Shown piece after piece: positions 30,733 to 39,665 of a DNA stretch of 53,996 nucleotides. The DNA is taken from positions 1 to 53,996 of the forward strand of contig NZ_PVLQ01000021.1 in the NCBI RefSeq assembly GCF_002980595.1. Reading direction: 5' to 3'. Origin of the DNA: Malikia granosa. GTDB lineage: Bacteria; Pseudomonadota; Gammaproteobacteria; Burkholderiales; Burkholderiaceae_C. A program made the position numbers and the translations under genes. Numbering within the stretch: the first letter of the stretch is position 1; each line of letters starts with the position of its first letter. The notes under the pieces were generated by a model, which ran no database searches, was not told where the DNA came from, and saw only the letters and a list, made by a program, of their open reading frames with translations.

Positions 30733-31743
30733 TCAGGCGACCAGCGGGGGCTGCTGCATCGCCTCGACCTGCTGCCACAGCATGGCCGCCTGCTCCTGCC
30801 AGTAGCTCGCGCTGCCGAACCAGGGGAAGTTGAGCGGGAAGATCGGATCGCTCCAGCGCCGCGCCAGCCAGGCGCTGTAGTGCAGCAGGCGCAGCGTGCG
30901 CAGCGGTTCGATCAGCGCGAGCTCGCGGCGGTCGAACTCGCGCAGCGTTTCGTAGCCGTCGAGCAGGGCGCCGAGCTGGCGCTGCTGCTGTTGTCGCTCG
31001 CCGCTCAGCAGCATCCAGAGATCCTGCACCGCCGGTCCGCTGCGGCTGTCGTCGAGATCGACGAAATGCGGGCCCTGGTCCGGCGTCCAGAGGATGTTGC
31101 CGGGATGGCAGTCGCCGTGCAGCCGCAGCGTCGCGATGCCATCCGGCGCTGCGCAGGCCGCCATCGCATCGCTTGCCAATCCCAGCGCGGCCTGTGCCGC
31201 CTCGCGCCAGCGGCCGGCGGACTCGGGCGGCAGCTGGCCTTGCTCGAGCAGCCAGGCCAGCGGTTCCTGGCCGAAGCTCTGCGCATCCAGCGCCGGGCGG
31301 GACGCGAACGGCCGCGCGGCGCCGACCAGGTGCAGCCTTGCCATCAGCCGGCCTATCCATTCGAGCACCTCGGGGTCGTCGAGCTCGGGCCGGCGTCCGC
31401 CGCGCGCCGGACTGACGCTGAACAGGAAGCCGGCATGGCGGTGCAAGGTCCGGCCCTGCAGCCGCAGCGGGGCGACCATCGGCACCTCGGCTTCGGCCAG
31501 TTCCAGGGCGAAACCATGTTCCTCGGCGATCTGCGCCTCGCTCCAGCGCCCAGGGCGATAGAACTTGAGCACCACCGCGCCGCCGTCCTCCAGCCGAGCC
31601 AGGTAGACCCGGTTCTCGTAGGAGTTCAGGCCTTGCAGCCGGCCGTCGCCGCGCAGGCCGGTGGCGTCGAGCGCATCGAGCACGACATCGGGCGTGAGGG
31701 CATCGTAGGGATGCAGGGCAGGGTCGTGGTCGGATCTGGACAT
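30733..31743 (-). CDS. srkA: Stress response kinase A (YihE-type Ser/Thr kinase)
   Basis: The 336-residue protein matches SrkA along its length: SYENRVYLARLEDG (glycine-loop region), VVLKFYRPGRWS with the ATP-site Lys, LHGDCHPGNILW as catalytic loop and FVDLDDSRSGPAVQDLWML as metal-binding segment. This aminoglycoside-phosphotransferase-fold kinase counters stress-induced death linked to MazEF and the Cpx response in E. coli. ATG 31743 is preferred because the family usually starts shortly before the PYxxLTPDxVLDAL motif. It is divergent from the following aminotransferase. Confidence 0.9.
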   Translation of the reverse strand: MSRSDHDPALHPYDALTPDVVLDALDATGLRGDGRLQGLNSYENRVYLARLEDGGAVVLKFYRPGRWSEAQIAEEHGFALELAEAEVPMVAPLRLQGRTLHRHAGFLFSVSPARGGRRPELDDPEVLEWIGRLMARLHLVGAARPFASRPALDAQSFGQEPLAWLLEQGQLPPESAGRWREAAQAALGLASDAMAACAAPDGIATLRLHGDCHPGNILWTPDQGPHFVDLDDSRSGPAVQDLWMLLSGERQQQQRQLGALLDGYETLREFDRRELALIEPLRTLRLLHYSAWLARRWSDPIFPLNFPWFGSASYWQEQAAMLWQQVEAMQQPPLVA

Positions 31744-31820
31744 GGTGCGATTGTCGCTGTGCCTGCTGCCTGTTCCCGCTGCCACAATCGGTCCTTCGTC
31801 CTTATCAAGCCCGTTTTTTC

Positions 31821-33005
31821 ATGCAGCTGTCCGCGCGCGCCCAGTCCGTCGAACCCTTTCATGTCATGCAGGTGGCCAAGCAGGCCGCCGGGATCGAGCG
31901 CGGGCTCGGGCCTGGCGAGCCGCCGATGATCTACCTCAACATCGGCGAGCCGGACTTCGTTGCACCGCTGCCGGTGCAGGCCGCCGCACGTGCCGCGATC
32001 GAGGCCGGCCTGACCCAGTACACGCCCGCGCTCGGACTCGACGCGCTGCGCCAGCGACTCTCGGACTGGTACGCGCAGCGCTTCGGCGTGACGGTCGATG
32101 CCGCGCGCATCGTCATCACTGCCGGAGCTTCCGGTGCGCTGCAGCTTGCCGCCATGGCCTTTCTCGATGCCGGCGACGAGTGGCTGATGCCCGATCCCTC
32201 CTATCCCTGCAACCGCCAGATCCTGGCCGCCATCGGCGCCAGCGCCCGGCTGCTGCCGGCAGGAGCGCAGCAGCGCTACCAGCTCACGGCGGAGCAAGTC
32301 GAGCAGGCCTGGGGCCCGCGCACGCGCGGCGTGCTGCTGGCTTCGCCATCGAATCCGACCGGCACTTCGATCGACCCTGACGAACTGCGCCGCATCCACG
32401 CGGTCGTCAAGGCGCGCGGCGGCGTCACGGTCATCGACGAGATCTACCTCGGGCTCAGCCACGACCCGCGCTACGGCCAGACCGCGCTCGCGCTCGATGA
32501 CGCCATCGTGAGCCTCAACAGCTTCTCGAAATACTTCGGCATGACGGGCTGGCGCCTGGGCTGGATGGTGCTGCCCGAGTTCGCCATTCCAGCGGTCGAG
32601 CGCCTGCAGCAGAACTTCTTCATCTGCGCCAGCACGGTTGCGCAGCATGCCGCGCTGGCCTGCTTCGAGCCCGAGGCCATCGCCGATTGCGAGCGTCGCC
32701 GTGCCGAGTTCGCCGCCCGGCGCGACTTCTTCCTGCCGGCGCTGCGCGAGCTCGGCTTCGACATTCCCGTCCAGCCCGATGGCGCCTTCTATGTCTGGGC
32801 CGATGCGAGTCCGCTGTTCGCGCGGCTCGGCGTGCGCGACAGCGGCGAGCTGGTCGAGCTGCTGATGCGCCGCGCCCATCTGGTCGTCACGCCGAGCCGC
32901 GACTTCTGCGCCGACGATCCCGGCACCCACCTGCGCTTCTCGACCGCGAGCTCGATGGCGCAGTTGCGCGAGGCGATCGAGCGCCTGCGTGCGCTGCTGG
33001 CCTGA
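31821..33005 (+). CDS. Class I/II (fold type I) PLP aminotransferase
   Basis: The 394-residue protein has the AspAT-like pattern: YLNIGEPDFVAP, TYP-like TQYTPALGLDALR, ASPSNPTGT, DEIYLGLS and SFSKYFGMTGWRLGW with the PLP lysine, then RFSTASS with the carboxylate-binding Arg. Such enzymes of Burkholderiales act on aspartate, alanine, aromatic or other amino acids; the substrate cannot be fixed. The methyltransferase gene begins 18 bases after its stop, so the two may share an mRNA. Confidence 0.85.
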   Translation: MQLSARAQSVEPFHVMQVAKQAAGIERGLGPGEPPMIYLNIGEPDFVAPLPVQAAARAAIEAGLTQYTPALGLDALRQRLSDWYAQRFGVTVDAARIVITAGASGALQLAAMAFLDAGDEWLMPDPSYPCNRQILAAIGASARLLPAGAQQRYQLTAEQVEQAWGPRTRGVLLASPSNPTGTSIDPDELRRIHAVVKARGGVTVIDEIYLGLSHDPRYGQTALALDDAIVSLNSFSKYFGMTGWRLGWMVLPEFAIPAVERLQQNFFICASTVAQHAALACFEPEAIADCERRRAEFAARRDFFLPALRELGFDIPVQPDGAFYVWADASPLFARLGVRDSGELVELLMRRAHLVVTPSRDFCADDPGTHLRFSTASSMAQLREAIERLRALLA

Positions 33006-33022
33006 GCGTCTATCATCCGCGC

Positions 33023-33916
33023 ATGTCAGCCTCCATCAAGCCGAACCAGAAGCGCCAGCCGTCCAGGGCCGAGCGCGCGCCCGAAAAATCCATCCAGGAA
33101 CAGTTGCCCGAACTGCGCCCCGGCCAGTCGATCGAGCTGCTCAAGGAGCTGCATATCCTGACGCGCGAGGGCAAGCTGAACCAGGACACGCGGCGCAAGC
33201 TCAAGCAGGTCAATCACCTGCTGCAGTTCATCGAGCCGCTGCTGCAGGAGGCGCTGGCCGCGCGCGGCGATGTCAGCCTGGTCGACCATGGCGCCGGCAA
33301 GTCCTACCTGGGCTTCATGCTCTACGACCTGTTCTTCGCCCAGCGCGAGGTCGGCTGGGTCTATGGCGTCGAGACCCGCGCCGAGCTGGTCGAGCGCTCC
33401 CGCGCGCTGGCCGAGCGGCTCGGCTTCGATCGCATGCGCTTCGTCGCGACCACGGTGCAGGAGGCCATGACCTCGGAGCAGATCCCGGCCCAGGTCGATG
33501 TCGTGACCGCGCTGCATGCCTGCGACACCGCGACCGACGACGCGATCGCCTTCGGCCTGGCGCGCCAGGCGCGCTGCATGGTGCTGGTGCCCTGCTGCCA
33601 GGCCGAGGTCGCCAGCGTGCTGCGCAAGCACAAGGCGCTGACCCTGTCGCGCACCCCCTTGAGCGAGATCTGGCGCCACCCGCTGCACACGCGCGAGTTC
33701 GGCAGCCAGATCACCAACGTGCTGCGCTGCCTTGAACTGGAGGCCCATGGCTACCAGGTCACCGTGACCGAGCTGGTCGGCTGGGAGCACTCGATGAAGA
33801 ACGAGCTGATCCTGGCGCGCAAGGTCGGCAAGGGCAAGGCCAGCGCGCGCGAGCGGCTGCAGCAGGTGCTCGACGAGCTGGGACTGCAGGAGCTGCAGCA
33901 GCGCTTCGGCACCTGA
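33023..33916 (+). CDS. SAM-dependent methyltransferase (Methyltransf_32-like)
   Basis: The 297-residue protein has a basic N-terminus (NQKRQPSRAERAP), a helical segment (about 45-90) and a Rossmann core with motif I VDHGAGKSYLGFML and the characteristic ALHACDTATDDAIAFGL and VPCCQAEV segments found in METTL25-like Methyltransf_32 proteins. Eukaryotic relatives modify RNA or proteins; the bacterial substrate is not known to me. The earlier in-frame starts lie inside the aminotransferase gene and are rejected in favour of ATG 33023. Confidence 0.78.
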   Translation: MSASIKPNQKRQPSRAERAPEKSIQEQLPELRPGQSIELLKELHILTREGKLNQDTRRKLKQVNHLLQFIEPLLQEALAARGDVSLVDHGAGKSYLGFMLYDLFFAQREVGWVYGVETRAELVERSRALAERLGFDRMRFVATTVQEAMTSEQIPAQVDVVTALHACDTATDDAIAFGLARQARCMVLVPCCQAEVASVLRKHKALTLSRTPLSEIWRHPLHTREFGSQITNVLRCLELEAHGYQVTVTELVGWEHSMKNELILARKVGKGKASARERLQQVLDELGLQELQQRFGT

Positions 33917-33981
33917 ATTCCCGTCAGTTGCCTGAAACCGGCGGCATGCTAAGCTGTTCTCATAATCAAAAGGAGATCCGC

Positions 33982-35136
33982 ATGCCCGCCTTGCTGCCCG
34001 ACGTCGATCCCGACGGCCTGCTCGAGTTTTCCGTCGTCTACAGCGACCGCTCGCTCAACCACATGTCGCGCCGCTTCCAGGGCGTGATGCAGGACATCTC
34101 GGCCACCCTGAAGCAGGTCTACCACGCGCGCTCGGTCGCGCTGGTTCCCGGCGGCGGCACCTACGGCATGGAGGCGGTCGCGCGCCAGTTTGCCACCGGC
34201 AGGAAGGCGCTGGTGATCCGCAACGGCTGGTTCAGCTACCGCTGGACGCAGATCTTCGATGCCGGCGCTATCCCGGCCGAGGCGCGCGTGCTGAAGGCGC
34301 GCCGCCTGTCCGACCAGCCGCAGTCGCCCTGGATTCCCTGCCCGGTCGACGAAGTGGTCGCGGTGATCCGCGAGTTCCGGCCCGACGTCGTGTTCGCACC
34401 GCATGTCGAGACCTCGGCCGGCATGATCCTGCCCGACGATTACTTGAAGGCGGTGGCCGACGCGGTGCACGAGGTCGGTGGCCTGTTCGTGCTCGACTGC
34501 ATCGCGTCGGGCACGCTCTGGGTCGACATGCAGGCCTGCGGCGTCGACGTCCTGATCAGCGCGCCGCAGAAGGGCTGGAGCGGATCGCCGGCCTGCGCCA
34601 TGGTGATGCTGGGCGAGCGCGCCCGCGCCGCCATCGATGGCACGACCAGCAGCAGCTTCGCGGCCGACCTGAAGAAATGGCTGCAGATCATGGAGACCTA
34701 CGAGGCCGGCGGCCATGCCTACCACGCGACCATGCCGACCGACGCCTTGCTGCGGCTGCGCGACGTGATGCAGGAGACGCAGGCCTACGGCTTCGAGCGG
34801 GTGCGCGAGGAGCAGCTCGAGCTGGGACGCCAGGTGCGCGCGCTGCTCGAGCGTCGCGGCATCCGCAGCGTGGCGGCGGCCGGCTTCCAGGCGCCGGGCG
34901 TGGTGGTCAGCTACACCGACGACCCCGGCATCCAGAACGGCAGCAAGTTCCTCGCGCTCGGCCTGCAGACCGCCGCCGGCGTGCCGCTGCAGTGCGACGA
35001 GCCAGCCGGCTTCTCGACCTTCCGCATCGGTCTGTTCGGGCTCGACAAGCTGCACCAGCCCGGGCGCTGCGTCGCGCAGCTGGCCGAGGCCTTGGACCGC
35101 ATCGGCATCACCGACCCGGTGGCCCCGTCCGCCTGA
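33982..35136 (+). CDS. Class V aminotransferase (alanine-glyoxylate aminotransferase-like)
   Basis: The 384-residue protein shows the class V pattern: YSDRSLNHMSRRFQGVM, PGGGTYGMEAVARQF, APHVETSAGM, LDCIASGTLWVDM and SAPQKGWSGSPACA with the PLP lysine (QKGW). Members include alanine-glyoxylate, serine-glyoxylate and related transaminases; the exact reaction is not resolvable here. AAAAGGAGA six bases before ATG 33982 supports the start. It appears monocistronic; a separate promoter for the next gene follows. Confidence 0.82.
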   Translation: MPALLPDVDPDGLLEFSVVYSDRSLNHMSRRFQGVMQDISATLKQVYHARSVALVPGGGTYGMEAVARQFATGRKALVIRNGWFSYRWTQIFDAGAIPAEARVLKARRLSDQPQSPWIPCPVDEVVAVIREFRPDVVFAPHVETSAGMILPDDYLKAVADAVHEVGGLFVLDCIASGTLWVDMQACGVDVLISAPQKGWSGSPACAMVMLGERARAAIDGTTSSSFAADLKKWLQIMETYEAGGHAYHATMPTDALLRLRDVMQETQAYGFERVREEQLELGRQVRALLERRGIRSVAAAGFQAPGVVVSYTDDPGIQNGSKFLALGLQTAAGVPLQCDEPAGFSTFRIGLFGLDKLHQPGRCVAQLAEALDRIGITDPVAPSA

Positions 35137-35173
35137 ACCCGCCTGGGCCTGCGGGAGCGGTCCCGGGGCAAGA

Positions 35174-35202
35174 TTGACAACCTGCCCGGCGCTGTCCAGA
35201 AT
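35174..35202 (+). promoter_or_regulatory. Sigma70-type promoter of the phosphoribosyltransferase pair
   Basis: TTGACA (35174-35179), a 17-base spacer and CAGAAT (35197-35202) give a near-consensus housekeeping promoter with a predicted start near 35209, 33 bases before the first phosphoribosyltransferase. Confidence 0.6.
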
Positions 35203-35241
35203 GCCCAGCAGCGGGGCTTCCGACCCCGGTCGGGGGGCGGT

Positions 35242-35808
35242 ATGAATGCAATGCCGGGCAGCCGAAGCTGCCTCTATGACGAAGCCGAACTCGAGGCCTT
35301 GCTCGATGCCATGGCCCTGCAGGCCGCCAGCTTGCTGCATGGCCGCAGCCGGGTCGCGCTGGTCGGCATCCTGCGCCGTGGCGCGCCGCTGGCCGACCGG
35401 CTGACCGAGCGTCTGGTGCGCGACCACGGACTGGCGCCGCCGCTGCGGCTCGACCTCAAGGTCAAGCGCTATGCCGATGACCTGACCCTGTTGCATCCCG
35501 AGACCCGTCTGACCGAGCAGCCCCAGCAGGCGGCGCTCGACCTGGCCGGCTGGACCCTGCTGCTGGTCGACGACGTGCTCTACACCGGGCATTCGCTGCT
35601 CAGGGTGCTGGACTACCTGGCGCGCAAGCAGCCGGCCGAGATCCGGGTCGCGGTGCTGGCCGACCGTTGCGCCGCCACCCTGCCGATCGCTGCCGATGTC
35701 ATCGGCGCGCGGCTGCAGATCGCGCCGGCCGGCATCGTCGAATGCCATCTGCCGCCCTACGAGCCCGATTTCCGTATCGAATTGCTGCAGCCGCAGCGCG
35801 CCGGCTGA
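35242..35808 (+). CDS. PyrR-like phosphoribosyltransferase
   Basis: The 188-residue protein is a type I PRTase with the PRPP loop LLLVDDVLYTGHSLLRVL, the GILRRGAPLADRL segment and LDLKVKRYADDL. This layout is like PyrR, which binds uracil/UMP and in some bacteria attenuates pyr operons; no pyr genes or attenuator are nearby, so enzymatic uracil phosphoribosyltransferase activity or another role is possible. It may be co-transcribed with a second PRTase gene 21 bases downstream. Confidence 0.72.
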   Translation: MNAMPGSRSCLYDEAELEALLDAMALQAASLLHGRSRVALVGILRRGAPLADRLTERLVRDHGLAPPLRLDLKVKRYADDLTLLHPETRLTEQPQQAALDLAGWTLLLVDDVLYTGHSLLRVLDYLARKQPAEIRVAVLADRCAATLPIAADVIGARLQIAPAGIVECHLPPYEPDFRIELLQPQRAG

Positions 35809-35829
35809 GTCTCGGCCCGGGAGTTGCCC

Positions 35830-36453
35830 ATGATGTTCCAGGACCGACTCGATGCCGCGCGCCAGCTGGCCCATGCGCTGGAAGCCTACCGCGAGCGCCA
35901 TCCGCTGGTGCTCGCGATCCCGCGCGGCGCCGTGCCGATGGCCAAGCTGATCGCGCAGGAGCTCGGCGGCGACTTCGATGTCGTGCTGGTGCGCAAGCTG
36001 CGCTCGCCCTATGCGGCCGAGGTCGCGGTCGGCTCGGTCGACGAGAACGGCTGGACCTATGTCGCGCCGCACGCGGCCGCGCTCGGCGCCGACCAGGACT
36101 ACCTCGCGGCCGAGAAGCACGAGCAGCTGCTCACCCTCCAGTCGCGTCGCGCCCAGTACACGCCCATCCGCCCGCCGATCGACCCGGCGGGCCGGATCGT
36201 GATCGTGGTCGATGACGGGCTGGCGACCGGTGCCACCATGATCGCCGCGCTGCACGGCCTGCGGCACCGGCAGCCGGCCCGGCTGATCTGCGCGCTGCCG
36301 GTGGCGGCGCCCGACTCGCTCGAGCGCGTGCGTCCGCTGGCCGACGAGCTCATCTGCCTGTCGGCGCCCGAGGATTTCCAGGCCGTGGGCCAGTTCTACC
36401 GCCATTTCGACCAGGTCGATGACGAGCAGGTGATCGCGCTGCTCGGGGGCTGA
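35830..36453 (+). CDS. Predicted phosphoribosyltransferase (COG1926 type)
   Basis: The 207-residue protein has the COG1926 pattern FQDRLDAARQLAHAL, IPRGAVPMAKLIAQEL, VLVRKLRSPYAAEVAVGSV and the PRPP loop IVVDDGLATGATMIAAL. The substrate is unknown. In some bacteria this domain is fused to a dienelactone-hydrolase-like domain; here an alpha/beta hydrolase is encoded separately and convergently just downstream, so the pair is probably functionally linked. ATG 35830 is used; ATG 35833 and TTG 35824 are alternatives. Confidence 0.8.
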   Translation: MMFQDRLDAARQLAHALEAYRERHPLVLAIPRGAVPMAKLIAQELGGDFDVVLVRKLRSPYAAEVAVGSVDENGWTYVAPHAAALGADQDYLAAEKHEQLLTLQSRRAQYTPIRPPIDPAGRIVIVVDDGLATGATMIAALHGLRHRQPARLICALPVAAPDSLERVRPLADELICLSAPEDFQAVGQFYRHFDQVDDEQVIALLGG

Positions 36454-36506
36454 GGCAACCGGCCCCCGGCCTGGAGCGCGCGTCTGGGCCTGGCCTCGGC
36501 AGCACC

Positions 36507-37184
36507 TCAGCCCGTCGGTCCCTGCCGCGCTCCCCGCAACTGCTCCTGCAGCCAGCCGGCTGCCAGTTGCGCCACCGCATCGAGCGCGCCGGCCTCCTCG
36601 AACAGGTGGCTGGCGCCCGGGATCACCGTCAGCTGGCACGGGCAGCGCAGCAGCGCCTCGGCCTGCCGGTTGAGCTCCAGCACCTCGGGGTCGTGGCCGC
36701 CGACGATCAGCAGCGTCGGGCAGCGCACGCGCGCCAGCATATCCGGCCCGGCCAGGTCGGGCCGGCCGCCGCGCGAGACCAGCGCGCGGATAGTCGGCCC
36801 GAGTTCGGCTGCTGCCTGCAGCGCCGCCGCCGCGCCGGTGCTGGCGCCGAAATAGGCCAGCGGCAGCGCCGCGGTCGGTGGCTGGGCCTGCAGCCAACGG
36901 GTCGCCGCGAGCAGCCGGCGCGCCAGCAGCGGAATGTCGAAGCGCTGGCTGTAGTCCAGGTCTTCCTCGGGGGTCAGCAGGTCGAGCAGCAGCGTGCCGA
37001 GCTGGTGCGCGTGCAGCACGCGCGCCACATGGTTGTTGCGCGGGCTGTGCCGGCTGCTGCCGCTGCCATGGGCGAACAGCACGATGCCCAAGGGGTCCGC
37101 GGGCAGCGCGAGCGCGCCCTCGATATGGACCTGGTCGACCGGGATGCAGGCCAGTCGCTCGGCGGCGCAGGGGTTCATGGCCAT
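36507..37184 (-). CDS. Alpha/beta hydrolase (dienelactone-hydrolase-like)
   Basis: The 225-residue protein has an alpha/beta hydrolase core: GIVLFAHGSGSSRHSPRN oxyanion region, the nucleophile elbow FGASTGAAAAL with Ser, the Asp in LLIVGGHDPEVL and the final His in GASHLFEE. It resembles the hydrolase partner of COG1926 phosphoribosyltransferases. No signal peptide, so cytoplasmic; the substrate is unknown. It lies 24 bases after the Lon-like protease gene on the same strand. Confidence 0.8.
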   Translation of the reverse strand: MAMNPCAAERLACIPVDQVHIEGALALPADPLGIVLFAHGSGSSRHSPRNNHVARVLHAHQLGTLLLDLLTPEEDLDYSQRFDIPLLARRLLAATRWLQAQPPTAALPLAYFGASTGAAAALQAAAELGPTIRALVSRGGRPDLAGPDMLARVRCPTLLIVGGHDPEVLELNRQAEALLRCPCQLTVIPGASHLFEEAGALDAVAQLAAGWLQEQLRGARQGPTG

Positions 37185-37208
37185 GGCGCAGCTCTCCTCG
37201 GGATGGAC

Positions 37209-39665
37209 TCAGGGCCTGCCGGCCGGCCGGGCCGGTTTCTTGGCCGCAGCCGCTTCCGCGGCGCGGCGTTTCGGTGCCAGCCTGGCCAGCCGGGCCGCGA
37301 CCAGGGCATTGGCCGATCCGGCCGCCATCCGGCCCTGGGCGTCGGGTGCGCCGGCCGGATGGCCGGTCAGCAGCTCCAGCGCCTGGTCGACGGTACTGAC
37401 GGCCCAGATGCGGAACCGGCCCGCGCGGGCGGCCTCGACCACATCGGCGCGCAGCATCAGGTGGCAGACATTGGCCTGCGGGATCAGCACCCCTTGCTCG
37501 CCGCTGAGGCCGCGCGCCGCGCAGAGGTCGAAGAAGCCCTCGATCTTCTCGTTGACCCCGCCGATCGGCTGGACGATGCCGAGCTGGTTGACCGAGCCGG
37601 TCATGGCCAGCGACTGCCGGATCGGCAGGCTAGAGAGCGCCGACAGCAGCGCGCACAGTTCGGCCAGCGAGGCGCTGTCGCCCTCGACCCCGCCATAGGA
37701 CTGCTCGAACACCAGGCTGGCTTTCAGCGAGAGCGGCTCGCGCGCACCGAAGCGCGCCGCCAGGAAGGCCGACAGGATCAGCACCCCCTTGGAATGGATC
37801 GGGCCGCCGAGCTTGACCTCGCGCTCGATGTCGATCACCTGGCCGTCGCCGGCGCGCACCGTCGCAGTGATGCGCATCGGATGGCCGAAGCTGCTGTCGT
37901 CGAGCGCCACCACTGCCAGCCCGTTGACCTGCCCGACCTGGCTGCCGCTGCTGTCGATCAGCAGCTGGCCGCGCAGCATGGCCTCCTGGTAGCGCAGCCG
38001 CAGCCGTTCGTTGCGCCGCCGCCTGGCCTGCAGCGCCGCCTCGACATGGCCGGCCTCGATCCATGCTGATGACGCCTGGCCGGCGAAATGCCCGGCCTCG
38101 CGCATCAGGTCGGCCAGCGGTCTTGTGCGCGCGGTCAGCCGTTCGGCGTCCTCGGCCAGCCGTGCCGAATGCTCGATCAGCCGCGCGACCGCGGCGGCCG
38201 ACAGCGGGCGCAGCGCCTCGCGCCTGGCCAGGGTCGCGATCAAGCGCGCATACACCTGGATGTTGTCCGGGCTGCGGCGGATCTCGCTTTCGAGGTCGGC
38301 GTTGATCTTGAACAGCGCGCCGAACTCGGGGTCGTACTGGCACAGCAGGTAGTAGATCTGGCGCTCGCCGATCAGCACGATCTTGAGCTCGAGCGGCATC
38401 GGCTCGGGCTCGAGCTGGACCGTGCTGCTGAGCCCGATCAGGTCGTAGAGCGACTCGATCCGCACCCGGCCCGCCTTCAGGCAGCGCTTGAGCCCCTCCC
38501 AGGCATAGGGCTGGCTCAGCACCTTGAGCGCGTCGAGCACCAGGAAGCCGCCATTGGCGCGCTGCAGCGCGCCGCCGCGGATCAGCGTGAAGTTGCTCAG
38601 CAGCGTGCCCATGTGGGCCACATGCTCGACGCGACCGACCAGGTTCTGCAGCGTCGGATGGTCCTCGTAGATCACCGGGCGCGCGCCGTCGGCCGGGTGC
38701 TCGACCAGCAGGTTGACCAGGTAGCGCTGCACCGTGAGCGTGCTCGAATAGGTGGTGGTTTCGGTATCGCCCTCGGCGTGGGTCGACTCGCGCAGCGATT
38801 CGCCGCTGGCGACGATGTCGGCCAGCACCGCGTCGAGGAAGGCGCCGACCTCGGGCAGGTCGGCGTATTTCGGCCGCAGGTCGTCGATCAGGTGGGTCAC
38901 GGTCACCTGCAGCGCCTCGCTGCCGGTCTGCTTGAGCCGGGCCTGCAGCTCGCGCCGCCAGCGCGGGAATTCGCCCATCAGCTTGTGCATGCGCTCGTGC
39001 AGCGCCTTGATCTCGGCAGCCAACTCGGCCTGGCGTTCGGGTGGCAGCTTCTCGAACTCGTCCTGCGTCAGCGTCGCCTCGTGGTCCTCCTTGAGCGGCA
39101 CGAAGGCGAAGCCGTGCGGCGTCTTGAGCAGCGCGACGCCATGCTGCACCGATTCGTCCCCGAGCGCCTGCACCGCGGCGAGTTCGCGCTGCTTTTCCTC
39201 CTCCTGCATCGCCTCGATGCGGCTGCGGTATTCCTCGCTCTGGAATACCGCGCTGATCGCCGGCGTCAGCTCCTCGACGAAATGCTGCATGTCGTCGCGC
39301 AGCGCCGCACCCCTGCCGCAGGGCAGGCGCAGCAGGTCGGGTTTGCTCGAGTCGGTGAAGTTGTTGACATAGCACCAGTCCGATGGTGGCGGGCCGGTGC
39401 GGCGCTGGGCCTGGAGCAGCTGGTTGACGATGGCGTGGCGGCCGCTGCCGGACTCGCCGAGCAGGTAGATGTTGTAGCCGTCGTGCCGGATGTCGAGCCC
39501 GAGCTGCATCGCTTCCAGCGCGCGCTGGTGGATCAGCACGGTGTCGAGTTCGGCCAGCTCGGCGCTGCTCGCGATGCCCAGCGCAGCCGGATCGCAGCGA
39601 CGGTAGAGGGCCTCGGGTGCCAGCGCTGCGGGCAGGAGCGGGGCGGAGATGCCGTGCGGGTTCAT
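37209..39665 (-). CDS. Lon-like ATP-dependent protease (AAA_32/YcbZ type)
   Basis: The 818-residue protein has an AAA-type N-terminal half and a C-terminal Lon protease domain with the Ser-Lys dyad Ser664 (EGDSASLAE) and Lys707 (GVNEKIEGFF); the separation of 43 equals that in Lon. A helical insertion (about 165-280) interrupts the AAA module. The Walker A region reads GESGSGRHAI (residues 70-79), with Arg and His in place of Lys and Thr, so ATP use may be altered. The tail is Ala/Lys/Pro-rich. The first ATG (39665) overlaps the ald stop by four bases, so ald and this gene form an operon that continues into the hydrolase gene. Confidence 0.88.
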   Translation of the reverse strand: MNPHGISAPLLPAALAPEALYRRCDPAALGIASSAELAELDTVLIHQRALEAMQLGLDIRHDGYNIYLLGESGSGRHAIVNQLLQAQRRTGPPPSDWCYVNNFTDSSKPDLLRLPCGRGAALRDDMQHFVEELTPAISAVFQSEEYRSRIEAMQEEEKQRELAAVQALGDESVQHGVALLKTPHGFAFVPLKEDHEATLTQDEFEKLPPERQAELAAEIKALHERMHKLMGEFPRWRRELQARLKQTGSEALQVTVTHLIDDLRPKYADLPEVGAFLDAVLADIVASGESLRESTHAEGDTETTTYSSTLTVQRYLVNLLVEHPADGARPVIYEDHPTLQNLVGRVEHVAHMGTLLSNFTLIRGGALQRANGGFLVLDALKVLSQPYAWEGLKRCLKAGRVRIESLYDLIGLSSTVQLEPEPMPLELKIVLIGERQIYYLLCQYDPEFGALFKINADLESEIRRSPDNIQVYARLIATLARREALRPLSAAAVARLIEHSARLAEDAERLTARTRPLADLMREAGHFAGQASSAWIEAGHVEAALQARRRRNERLRLRYQEAMLRGQLLIDSSGSQVGQVNGLAVVALDDSSFGHPMRITATVRAGDGQVIDIEREVKLGGPIHSKGVLILSAFLAARFGAREPLSLKASLVFEQSYGGVEGDSASLAELCALLSALSSLPIRQSLAMTGSVNQLGIVQPIGGVNEKIEGFFDLCAARGLSGEQGVLIPQANVCHLMLRADVVEAARAGRFRIWAVSTVDQALELLTGHPAGAPDAQGRMAAGSANALVAARLARLAPKRRAAEAAAAKKPARPAGRP

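Noticed and set aside
33949-36897. A 982-residue minus-strand ORF
   Set aside because: It overlaps a class V aminotransferase and two phosphoribosyltransferases that have intact motifs on the plus strand.
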